Shown: piece after piece, positions 28,401-34,136 of the stretch | How the letters are laid out: the number at the start of each line of letters is the position of its first letter | Position numbering within the stretch: position 1 is the first letter of the stretch | Assembly (NCBI GenBank): GCA_902786345.1 | Contig: CADACB010000025.1 | Location: 1 to 34,708 of the forward strand | DNA length: 34,708 bases | Direction of reading: 5' to 3' | DNA from: an uncultured Ruminococcus sp. | GTDB taxonomy: Bacteria > Bacillota > Clostridia > Oscillospirales > Acutalibacteraceae | Notes under the pieces: generated by a model | What the model saw: the letters and a program-made list of their open reading frames with translations, nothing else | What the model was told of the DNA's origin: nothing | The model's database searches: none | Program-made: the position numbers and the translations under genes

Positions 28401-28886
28401 TTCCGCAGCAGAAAGCGTCATACGGTTATAAATAATAATACTGTCTTCCTGCTCCATAAAAACAAACTGATTTTCAGTATCACTCTCAGATACTTGGTCT
28501 GCCTCTGGTATTGCCACTTCCCAATTATCCGCTATTTCTCCGTTCCTGTCCTTCAGAATATGCTTAGGAAGAGTAATTCTCACTGTTCCGGGAACCAGCT
28601 CGCCTTCACCGGAGAAAGTATAATCCAGCTGATACTTAAACTGATGTCCCTCATCAGTAGATCCTGGTGTCCAGACGAAATCAGGCTGGGCCAGCGTCCC
28701 GTTATTGTCGGCTCCGGATACTAAAAAGACGCCAAAATTCTCTATCTTCTGGGAAGTTGTTTCCGTAACAACAGCTTGCTCCGCATAGGTCCGAAAAGAC
28801 AATGCCGGCACAAAACCCGTCAATACAATCATAGCCGTTATAAGAATTGCCAACGCCTTAGAAAAGAATTTTTTTGTTTCTATCAT
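22104..28886 (-). CDS. 5' part of giant BspA-like LRR adhesin (frame-split)
   Basis: The 2260-residue product starts at the ATG at 28886, with GGAG ten bases upstream; a GTG three codons earlier lies too close to that site. Residues 1-35 are a signal peptide (ALAILITAMIVLTGFVPAL, then a TYA-EQ cleavage site). A large N-terminal region of about 1000 residues has no motif I recognise and is probably an adhesive head. Three SpaA/Cna-B type domains follow (about 25740-24800, with YELIEYNG, YTLKEVS and YVLYEVEAPEGYVLN), then a short Cna-B-like KKWVDNE strand. A 95-residue cap module (IYAWYV...DYGTVYWWSDA) leads into the first LRR array (about 24400-22870, some twenty 78-bp repeats). A second cap module (about 22680-22400) leads into the second array. 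The frame ends with VTE-stop at 22104 in the middle of a repeat. Restoring about 26 missing bases would join it to the 3' frame, giving roughly 3449 residues. Confidence 0.88.
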   Translation of the reverse strand: MIETKKFFSKALAILITAMIVLTGFVPALSFRTYAEQAVVTETTSQKIENFGVFLVSGADNNGTLAQPDFVWTPGSTDEGHQFKYQLDYTFSGEGELVPGTVRITLPKHILKDRNGEIADNWEVAIPEADQVSESDTENQFVFMEQEDSIIIYNRMTLSAAEKGSIQFGYSTSKSIFEYEDMILSLSVPVELNINKSADERLYTTAQIPQVKINTTATLTKATKTFSQFFDSWQDDWGDPAYFDITNSDDYYYLLWLVTSVSNATQPFVLTFNDTVTGDYGDASLVGAKMYGNVGYSTEMTSNPIRSSGHNMYSYVITKHLKETYNPYITYQIRNKINVVLHPIDNIDADSSIVSSAVYTYSEPKPDYPIGSFNFWKYNNYSYYYNYDKYNSNVMNYQLGEFRENNIPDIHEKMVYKLMMQAYSYPWTIEDGYGKTDVDHYGVNKLTYTITDDVFFFADTVTASHNYETKETEYNVPEGTEQLDFHDYEITKVDYQLRITGARWDTEQLRFVTAAPDYSDDDIVYFYAKFGKDTEWREAGRYYLKTGVGESLNNKVTSVTSTGIIFTDNAQCVGYKIVTSNSYYYTNLEAYPFCKIKHSERIDRLVEEVFSSGERKAWLTNIANVRITKSDNADADLQESVLLNKTEFARNYIIGYEKESEIRKKCTYTHNDKVKHIVTLGWQVDVYENYMTQEGVVYVPQESGVFYDLVPAGAEPDLSTVEVKSDSGYLKPSEIDVSTITNYNDTGRTLLVVKIKKRSERGYTMTYSSLHTWESIYDYGALVRNSVAYETGNDNITNGYPDNGGNITESTLLSELDSKTDAKKFLYAEHSRTINILLVVSAGLTKKVKSDTDGTYQRSTAVRLSQDYTYRIRYQTDFVTRSKNMVLFDNLETFSNPDENIYSRWQGMLKRVDVSQLRAIGADPVVYLSNHTVDINDGVFDLTDTATWKKMEDFGDISMARAVAVDLSKDKNGKDFVLESNKSVTVMLHMTAPSSEPDITLPEEEKIAFAYNDVSISARLMSIYSQTFSDDRFITWNYDSVGLKVMGDIPILKLDDSDHSRPVEGISFRLSGVSAYGTEIDSILESDVNGELTFKDIEKGTYELIEYNGSVDYLKINDTFSVTVRSDGTVAVDGTVLEKGVRYKIYDKPRVHVDVSFNKRNLKNKNRRIEGVQFHLYGTSTYGNNINKYAYSNEKGIVSFEDVEMGRYTLKEVSTTQDYILNDNEYVVRIDENGNYEIEGAHRELDGTYTVYNEPYHHFTIQKEGYIEIGGIVLPVAGAKFNLSGSSYLGTEVNMDKTTGINGQATFDHLEAGRYVLYEVEAPEGYVLNTEKYIVTISEDDNITITGSYKNDSGCFVIKNKENSSVTITKKWVDNETNQTREAEPVIHLGVDSTAPVAYFYGNGTDSVLTELAPSYNLRGFAHYDGDADYVKSMIRSGNAAKIDDGSTKCSIYAWYVSDSSAPDYGTVYWWSDANIVYLTNASHRIFSDISSITTIDLSGIDFSLVTDMSYMFHNCSNLDMSYMFHNCSNLKNISFLENLDLSRVTDMSYMFFGCRVLSEVNISCSGTSQLTNTSYMFSDCYQLTDLDVSDFDTSSVTNMSNMFAGCGLTSLDVSGFDTTNVTNMSGMFAGCGGLTSLNVSAFDTANVTDMSYMFSGCNRLTSLDVSGFDTSNVTDMSYMFSRCNRLTSLDVSGFDTTNVTNMSNMFSGCSGLTSLDVSDFDTTNVTNMSGMFSSCSGLTSLDVSGFDTTNVTNMSRMFYQCQGQTSLDVSGFDTTNVTNMSGMFSNCSGLTSLDLNGLDTSSVTNMSDMFSSCSGLKSLDVSGFDTTNVTDMSGMFAGCQGLTSLDVSGFDTTNVTSMSGMFSYCSGLTSLDVTGFNTSKATNMSNMFFFCLNLTSLDVSGFDTSNVTSMSGMFSYCSGLTSLDVTGFNTSNVTNMSNMFSSCSGLTNLDVSGFDTSSVTDMSSMFEQCVRLTSLDLSNFETSKATNMRRMFYNCRYLVNIFVSSGWNTNKVSNSYEMFYNCTSLNNDGKATAYSWSYTDKTYARIYTGSTPGYLRQKTDQEQPIHTEEDAYFVGNGDNSALCLVTDNYKIKAFKPFTGDNDTVQNVINNGTAVRLDDKTTDYKIYAWYVDQSSAEDYGTVYWWSDASNVYLTDKSHRLWWNLSRCIEIDTSGINTSKVTDMSNMFSSCRGLTSLDLNGLDTSSVTNMSGMFSSCKNLTSLDLNGLDTSSVTNMSGMFENCSGLTSLDLNGLDTSNVTE
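22870..24400 (-). repeat. first 78-bp (26-residue) LRR repeat array
   Basis: About twenty in-frame units of 78 bp encode DVSGFDTTNVTNMSGMF-like repeats (the Listeria/Mycoplasma/BspA DUF285 type). Many units are nearly identical at DNA level in the TCAAGGCTTGTCAATCCGC segment, which favours unequal recombination. Confidence 0.88.
24294..24365 (-). repeat. exact 36-bp tandem duplication in the first LRR unit
   Basis: Bases 24294-24329 and 24330-24365 are identical. The copy adds 12 codons, giving NCSNLDMSYMFHNCSNL instead of a regular 26-residue unit, and keeps the frame. Zero divergence suggests a recent event or an assembly artefact. Confidence 0.92.
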
Positions 28887-28978
28887 ATTATTCACACTCC
28901 GATCATCACAGCAAACAATTATCTCATTAATATTAAGGGAAAGCTATTAGCAAATATATAATTAACTCTATTATGTAA

Positions 28979-29016
28979 TATTATTATACGAAGTTTAATA
29001 TTTTCGTATAATAATA
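28979..29016. promoter_or_regulatory. 14-bp-arm palindrome centred on adhesin -10 box
   Basis: Perfect arms TATTATTATACGAA (28979-28992) and TTCGTATAATAATA (29003-29016) flank a 10-base centre. The centre contains the predicted -10 box of the adhesin promoter. This is the geometry of a repressor operator; an AT-rich RNA hairpin ending the pilin transcript is the alternative. Confidence 0.5.
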
Positions 29017-29023
29017 AAATCAA
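28995..29023 (-). promoter_or_regulatory. predicted promoter of the giant adhesin gene
   Basis: The minus strand reads TTGATT (29023-29018), 17 bases, TATTAA (29000-28995). The leader to the ATG at 28886 is about 100 bases. AT-rich surroundings make other choices possible. Confidence 0.45.
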
Positions 29024-29115
29024 GTAATATTGACGATTTCAATCCCTTTATGTTTCGCTGAGCTTTCATAAGCAGGTTTATAATAATGAGAACGATCATT
29101 ATAACATATCTCACA

Positions 29116-29262
29116 TCACACCTCTACCAAAGTAACAATCTTATACTCAGGTAAAACGAATATATTGTCATCTACTTCAAAACCCTGTTCATATAAAGCA
29201 AATTGTGCCTTGGCTCGTTTATTGTTCGCATCTTTAAGCATAATGTAATCAGCTGAAATCAT
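29116..29262 (-). CDS. small hypothetical protein (48 aa)
   Basis: The ORF begins MISADYIMLKDANNKRAKAQ and ends PEYKIVTLVEV. Its residue composition looks protein-like, with mixed helix- and strand-forming parts and no low-complexity run. The ribosome-binding site is weak (AAAGAAA), and I know no family for it. It lies on the same strand as the pilus genes, between the accessory pilin and the adhesin. It may be a real small gene or the remnant of one. Confidence 0.35.
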   Translation of the reverse strand: MISADYIMLKDANNKRAKAQFALYEQGFEVDDNIFVLPEYKIVTLVEV

Positions 29263-29695
29263 AATTTTTCTTTATTTGTATCATTGCCTTCTAAACAGCG
29301 ACAATTTTTATTTTATTCTTTACTCCTAATCAATTGTAATTGTTACAATTCCTAAATGAAGGTCATTGTCTATAAAAATATTTTTCCTTATAATATTCCT
29401 ATATTCTAAGAACAGTTCTATCTCCGGCAAAGCTTTTATCAGATCACGAACAACAAATCCACACCATACAACACTGATACCGTTTTACATAAGTATCAAG
29501 AGCCTCAGTTTACAAGAATTGAATTTAAAAAATAATATTAATAATCAATCTTTAAAAGCCCTTTCCGATTACTTTTCATTGGTGCGTAAACCTGATTGTC
29601 ATCCTAATTTTTAAAGAATTTGGTTTTTTCAGAACCGCTTAAAGTTATAAAAAGATTAGTACTGCCACTTAGAAGAATAAATTTTTCCGTTCATC

Positions 29696-30484
29696 TTAAT
29701 CATTCTTTTCACGACTCTTTCGCTTAACTACTGTTACCAGTGCCAATATCAATGAAAAGAGCCATATTCTTATAATGACAAACCACACACTGTTTTCGCC
29801 CGTTATTATTTTTCTGTCATCAGATGATTCATACGGTTCGGAGGGTTCGGAAGATTCAAAAAAATGTGATAATTCCGAAGGCTCTGAAGATTCAGAAGGT
29901 TCAGAAATTTGTTTTTTCTTTACTATAGTTTTGGGTTCAGAGAGTACATCGTTTTTCCATTTGCAGACGGTTTCTGTTGCATCAGCAAACGGAACCGATA
30001 TAATATACGGATCAAAGAACTCGTATTTTTCTGCATCTCCGTGTGCGTCAAGTTCTTCAACAAGATACATACCCGGTTTCAGTCCGCTAAACACGCTTTT
30101 TCCATGATAATCCGTGATTGTAACGAGGCTGTGCTCTTTTATCATCGAAGAAAGCGTTTTTGCTGCTTTTATGGATTTTTCCACATCCATTCCCGTAAAA
30201 TCTATGTCCGCATCCTTATAAGTATCAAGCAAAGTATATTCTGCTGATTTGTTCCTGACTTCAAGTCCGGCTACCCTCGTGATACCAATAGAAGCACCTT
30301 CTATCGCAATATCAACGCCATTATTCTGAACGTAAAAATAAACAGTAAGACTTTTGGGCAATTCATCAAGATCAGGAACCTGATTTCCTTTTTCTGCAGC
30401 AGCATCAGATGGCAATAAGATAGTGATTATTATTGAAGTTACTACGCTGAGAATACTCAATATAACAGATTTAAGTCGTTTCAT
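29696..30484 (-). CDS. accessory SpaA-type pilin with Ser-Glu-Pro stalk
   Basis: The 262-residue product has a signal peptide (VILSILSVVTSIIITILLPSDAAA) and one SpaA/Cna-B-like domain containing FSGLKPGMYLVEELDAHGD, the E-box-like element. A Ser/Glu/Pro repeat segment follows (SEPSE-type words, about residues 195-225), then a C-terminal membrane segment and KRKSREKND. The expected LPxTG is degenerate: KIITG occurs before the hydrophobic part. The start at 30484 is chosen because AAAGGTGG lies upstream; the GTG nine bases earlier is inside that site. It overlaps the sortase gene by 14 bases, so the two are translated together. By analogy it is a minor or basal pilin that could link the fibre to the wall or membrane. 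Confidence 0.82.
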   Translation of the reverse strand: MKRLKSVILSILSVVTSIIITILLPSDAAAEKGNQVPDLDELPKSLTVYFYVQNNGVDIAIEGASIGITRVAGLEVRNKSAEYTLLDTYKDADIDFTGMDVEKSIKAAKTLSSMIKEHSLVTITDYHGKSVFSGLKPGMYLVEELDAHGDAEKYEFFDPYIISVPFADATETVCKWKNDVLSEPKTIVKKKQISEPSESSEPSELSHFFESSEPSEPYESSDDRKIITGENSVWFVIIRIWLFSLILALVTVVKRKSREKND

Positions 30485-31364
30485 TTTTACCACCTTTCAA
30501 ATGCCTTTTTCTGTATATTTTCTTTCGGATTATTGATACTAATGCAAATATTATTATAAACAATAAAAATCCAGCCAGAACCCATATAGCCGGGTCTATA
30601 CGAATCTGGTGATGTTCAGTTGTAACAAGACCATCCTTTACGTCTTTCTGGCTAAATTCTATACGTGTTCCTGTTACAAGCAGTCTATGCGTATTGACTC
30701 CGTATGGAGTACACGTCACCAGTGTAACAAGATCCTTTCCTTCCTCTATCATCAGAGAACCAACATCATATGGACTTATTGTCTGTATGTTGCACACCCG
30801 ATATGCAAGTACAGTTCCGAGAACATGGATATAGAACTTGTCGCCTATTTCCATCTTGTCAAGATCAGAAAAAAATTTCTGATTCGGAAGTCCCCGGTGT
30901 CCGGTCAAAACGGAATGCGTATTGATTCCTCCTGTAGGAAGTGATGAACCGTGAATATGACCGACTCCTTTTCCGAGAGAAATATCGGTAGAATAATGAT
31001 ATACCGGTTCGGTAATATCTATTTTGGGAATCTCTACATATCCTATCATTCCGTTTTTCTTCAGACTGAGAAGGGTTTCATAATAATCGTCAGGTTCATA
31101 CTCGGCATCTGTTACGATATTTCTGTTCTGAGACCTGAGATAGTCATTATAATCTTTTGCTCTTTTTAGTATATCAGCTTTATCATCTTCCGATGTGTTT
31201 TCAATAGTACGGTTGTATTCAGTAATAAGCTTCATATCACGGTAACGATTCCACCTGTCGCTAATAACAGGATATAACAAAACCGCAGTACATAAAAGGA
31301 ATCCTATTACTGAAACAACCGATATGATCTTTCGCACAATTTCTTTATTTTTTTTCTTTGCCAT
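30471..31364 (-). CDS. class C (pilin-polymerising) sortase
   Basis: It joins pilin subunits through their LPxTG signals and a pilin lysine. The 297-residue product has an N-terminal membrane helix (about 11-32) and the class C region GMIGYVEIPKIDITEPVYH. The catalytic triad is predicted as His156 in VLTGHRGLP, Cys218 in TLVTCTPYG and Arg227 in THRLLV. A C-terminal membrane helix (about 258-283) and a basic tail follow, the layout of class C enzymes. It sits directly between the major pilin (upstream) and the accessory pilin (overlapping), so its substrates are very likely those proteins and perhaps the giant adhesin. Confidence 0.94.
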   Translation of the reverse strand: MAKKKNKEIVRKIISVVSVIGFLLCTAVLLYPVISDRWNRYRDMKLITEYNRTIENTSEDDKADILKRAKDYNDYLRSQNRNIVTDAEYEPDDYYETLLSLKKNGMIGYVEIPKIDITEPVYHYSTDISLGKGVGHIHGSSLPTGGINTHSVLTGHRGLPNQKFFSDLDKMEIGDKFYIHVLGTVLAYRVCNIQTISPYDVGSLMIEEGKDLVTLVTCTPYGVNTHRLLVTGTRIEFSQKDVKDGLVTTEHHQIRIDPAIWVLAGFLLFIIIFALVSIIRKKIYRKRHLKGGKNETT

Positions 31365-31456
31365 TACAAAATCCTGATTTTAAAGTATTATTCTGACAAA
31401 TCAGCTTATATAACACGCTGATCACTTTAATCTTTTATGCTCATTTTTGCTGCATT

Positions 31457-33466
31457 TCAGTCATTTTTATTTTTTTCTGTTCTTTTTTTTCTTAATGTAA
31501 AAAGAAACAGCGTCAGGAAGAATACCATACCTGTTGCAGCAATTATTGTTATTACTATAATACCCGCACCGCCTGTTGACGGAAGAGCTGCAAGTTCTGT
31601 ATCTACTACCTCTGCCGGAACTGCATTAAGGGTTACAACATTTGTTACAACATCATGATTTGTCTGTTCTCCTACAGTAACAGTGGGAACTGCTGTAAAT
31701 AACGAATCACCGACAACATCTGTATAATTGCCATCTGTACCCTTCACCTTTGTAGTCACTCTATAACTTAAAAGTGTGCCTTCTTCTGCAGTTGTTCCGT
31801 CCGAGATAGTTCCTATAATTGTTACCTGATATTCGTTTGCATTAAGGGTGTATCCGTCAGGGGCAGCTGTTTCCTTGAGATAGTACACTCCTACATCAAG
31901 GCCCTTGAATACGATATGACCGTTTTCGGTTGTGATATATACCGCATTGGTTGATTCCCACTCACCTGTACGGGGATTTCTACTCCACATCTTATGCGGA
32001 ACTGTAAACGCTGCATCATCATAAAGGGTAAACTCTGCTCCATCAAGAGCATGGGAGCTGGAGTATTCCTTCTTTGTCGAATCGTAAGTATAATTCGCGC
32101 CTTGCTCAAGAGCCTCTGTTACCTTGTTTATTTCAAATGCATCAAACGGATCAATTTCATCACCATCATTGCCGACTTTGACCTTCGATCCGCCACCATC
32201 GATCTTTGAACCGAGAGCAAATGTATAATGATATGTGCTGTCTCTAAGTACAGCAACTCCTGTGTTGTCGCTGGGATCAACAGTATAGCTAAGAGTTGCA
32301 GTTGTTTTGTTAGCCTCATAGTTAAGCTTCGCAGCTTCTGTAAGCACGGAATCGTATGTTACCACAACGCCCTTTTCAGCATTTGCACGAATCCAAGCGT
32401 CAGAAAATGTGATAGTATATGAAACTGCTGTTTTTCCGATATTCTCATCTGTAACTTTTGTTCCGTCTTTATCCATATATACTACGGTATAGTTTGTAAC
32501 GGTTTTATCATCGGAAGTATCTTCGGGAGTACCTTTATTATCAATATATGTTGGATCAACAACAGTCTTTGTATCACCGACAACCATCTTTACTGTCAGG
32601 TTGTTTATTCCCGCAAATGAATTTACATCAAGCTTATCATCAATCCTATATATAACACCTCCCACACCCTGTTCGTTCGGCTTTGCATATTCGTCGGTAT
32701 ATGTAGGAACAGTCATACTGTCAAGTTGGAAATAAACAAGATCACCTATTGCTACGATATCACCCTCTGAGTCTTCAGGGTCTTTAAATGTATGCGTATT
32801 TGATCTGACGATATCCTTGTTAAATGACGTTATGCTTGATTTAAGATACGCATTTCGGGGAAAATTCCAGTAAGCAGACAGGTCAACTTCTGAACCTACA
32901 GCAGTATCAGCAATATTGTTTGCATCAGTTACATTAACAGCAACTACTGCCGGGTTATAAACATATGCTGTCTGACTTGTAGCAAGTACAATATATAATC
33001 CTGCTTCAACATTAGCTGTATATTCATTCAAGGTCGCAGGCGCAGTGCCTCTGGTCATCTTTATGCCCTTTAATTTTGTTGTATCGGCACGGACAGCGTC
33101 AGCAATTTTTGTAATCTCTGCTACTGTAGGTTTTTCCAAATCTTTAATATCTGCATTTTCAGGGTCACAGAGAACATAACCTGTAAGCTTGCTGTCTTTA
33201 TAAACACCTTTAGCGAGTTGATACGCAGTGACTTTCAGATTATCTGATGCGTCTTTTACATTTGTGACTTTGATTTGTTTGACAGTACCAATAGCTGAAT
33301 TTGCCCCATCCGCATCAGAGCCGACCCAAGTTCCGTTTATTATTACATCATTCTGTGCAAAAACAGGCATAATTGTAAAGCTTGCAGTTGCGGCAAACGC
33401 AAGAACGGCGGTTAAGATTTTTTTTATTTTACTTTTCATACTCATTACGGATGCATATAGGAGCAT
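31457..33466 (-). CDS. major LPxTG pilin (isopeptide-forming fimbrial subunit)
   Basis: The 669-residue product starts MLLYASVMSMKSKIKKI, then a hydrophobic signal core and a cleavage site near VFAQ. An N-terminal domain with ANVEAGLYIVLATSQTAYVYNP precedes the fimbrial isopeptide region (SFNKDIV lysine motif, then TYIDNKGTPEDTSDD and YTVVYMDKDG). The last Ig-like domain has GVYYLKETAAPDGYTL, the E-box whose Glu catalyses an internal isopeptide bond. The sorting signal LPSTG (31571-31585) is followed by a membrane segment and KKRTEKNKND. GGGAGG four bases before 33466 supports that start, although MKSKIK nine codons in would give a shorter signal peptide. It is the first gene of the pilus operon. 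Confidence 0.92.
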   Translation of the reverse strand: MLLYASVMSMKSKIKKILTAVLAFAATASFTIMPVFAQNDVIINGTWVGSDADGANSAIGTVKQIKVTNVKDASDNLKVTAYQLAKGVYKDSKLTGYVLCDPENADIKDLEKPTVAEITKIADAVRADTTKLKGIKMTRGTAPATLNEYTANVEAGLYIVLATSQTAYVYNPAVVAVNVTDANNIADTAVGSEVDLSAYWNFPRNAYLKSSITSFNKDIVRSNTHTFKDPEDSEGDIVAIGDLVYFQLDSMTVPTYTDEYAKPNEQGVGGVIYRIDDKLDVNSFAGINNLTVKMVVGDTKTVVDPTYIDNKGTPEDTSDDKTVTNYTVVYMDKDGTKVTDENIGKTAVSYTITFSDAWIRANAEKGVVVTYDSVLTEAAKLNYEANKTTATLSYTVDPSDNTGVAVLRDSTYHYTFALGSKIDGGGSKVKVGNDGDEIDPFDAFEINKVTEALEQGANYTYDSTKKEYSSSHALDGAEFTLYDDAAFTVPHKMWSRNPRTGEWESTNAVYITTENGHIVFKGLDVGVYYLKETAAPDGYTLNANEYQVTIIGTISDGTTAEEGTLLSYRVTTKVKGTDGNYTDVVGDSLFTAVPTVTVGEQTNHDVVTNVVTLNAVPAEVVDTELAALPSTGGAGIIVITIIAATGMVFFLTLFLFTLRKKRTEKNKND

Positions 33467-33694
33467 CCTACCTCCCTCCAGTTAATTTTTTTGACCACTC
33501 AGTCTGGATTTTTACGCGTTCATCCTGAGCATTTGCTTCAGAAAGAACTCTGTGTAAGCGCTGATTTTCACCTTCTTCCCAAAAAGAATCATAATTTGCA
33601 GAAAACAATAAGATAATGCTTCACATATCTTAATGAAAAATACAATTCATTTTACAGTTGTTACTAATAAATTTAAAAAGAAATACACATTTAA

Positions 33695-33723
33695 ATATTA
33701 ACATATTATTTTCAAAAAGTCAA
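33695..33723 (-). promoter_or_regulatory. sigma-A promoter of the pilus operon
   Basis: The minus strand reads TTGACT (33723-33718), 17 bases, TAATAT (33700-33695). The transcription start would be near 33688, leaving a leader of about 220 bases before the pilin gene. Confidence 0.7.
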
Positions 33724-33793
33724 TTGTATTAATGAATTATGTATACTGTTTATTGAATTAGCGAAGCGTATAAAAACTTAATAGCAACACATT

Positions 33794-33836
33794 AGAGAAC
33801 CAATCCTAAAAAATTAGGGTTGGTTCTCTTTTTTTT
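33794..33836 (+). terminator. strong intrinsic terminator without an obvious upstream plus-strand gene
   Basis: AGAGAACCAATCCTAA (33794-33809) pairs with TTAGGGTTGGTTCTCT (33814-33829) with one G-T wobble, followed by a T-run. No plus-strand gene ends nearby. It either ends an antisense or small RNA, isolates the repA module from upstream transcription, or marks an element edge. Confidence 0.8.
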
Positions 33837-33899
33837 CAAAAATAATCAAGTCGAACAAACAGGCAAATGATTGAAATTTATTTTTAGTAGTGGTGCTTA

Positions 33900-34136
33900 A
33901 TGAACAAAAAACAGGCATATTTTTATCTGCCGCCCGAACTTTTCACAGACAAATACAAAGATTTTCCAAATGAATCAAAAATGCTTTTTGGAATGTTGCT
34001 TACTAATATGGAAACAGCCAAGGGCGTTATGGAAACTGCACGATTGATTAATGAAATCGGTTCCAGAAGTATAAGCTCAATGCATAAGATTGTCGAGTCT
34101 GAAATCCAAAAGACTTTGGAAAGTGAGGGCTTGTAA
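33900..34136 (+). CDS. small composite ORF with RepA_N-like N-terminal segment
   Basis: The 78-residue product begins MNKKQAYFYLPPELFTDKYK and FPNESKMLFGMLLTN. This resembles the start of RepA_N initiators (FYxxPKxLFTDxxYKxLSxxAKLLYGLLLxR). The second half (VMETARLINEIGS, then an acidic helix) is not initiator-like. The ribosome-binding site is weak (AGTGGTG). Its stop overlaps the next ATG as TAATG, so it is coupled to the initiator. It may be a rearranged copy of the initiator N-terminus fused to another small gene, or a genuine small partner protein. Confidence 0.55.
   Translation: MNKKQAYFYLPPELFTDKYKDFPNESKMLFGMLLTNMETAKGVMETARLINEIGSRSISSMHKIVESEIQKTLESEGL

Larger units (their letters stand above)
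28896..29695. other. control region between accessory pilin and giant adhesin
   Basis: About 800 bases without a confident gene. It holds a predicted adhesin promoter overlapped by a palindrome (28979-29023), a 7-bp inverted repeat ATAATGA/TCATTAT (29083-29102), a 48-codon ORF (29116-29262) and an 8-bp-arm palindrome AATTGTAA-TTG-TTACAATT (29332-29350). A plus-strand open frame at 29366-29614 has no recognisable protein and no good ribosome-binding site. The rest is AT-rich and may be decayed mobile DNA. Confidence 0.5.
33467..33899. other. pilus operon leader and boundary with replication module
   Basis: It contains the pilin promoter (33695-33723), a leader of about 220 bases, and the orphan plus-strand terminator (33794-33836). 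The minus-strand leader has one open stretch with a protein-like composition (words NYDSFWEEGENQRLHRVL and KIQTEWSKKL, about 33610-33479) but no ribosome-binding site. It could be a gene remnant or a leader ORF. Confidence 0.5.

Noticed and set aside
28979-29016. Invertible promoter flanked by inverted repeats
   Set aside because: The arms are only ten bases apart, too close to flank a switchable segment, and no recombinase gene is nearby.
29366-29614. 82-codon plus-strand ORF in the pilin-adhesin gap
   Set aside because: It has no ribosome-binding site, AT-driven composition and no recognisable motif; it is probably chance or decayed DNA.
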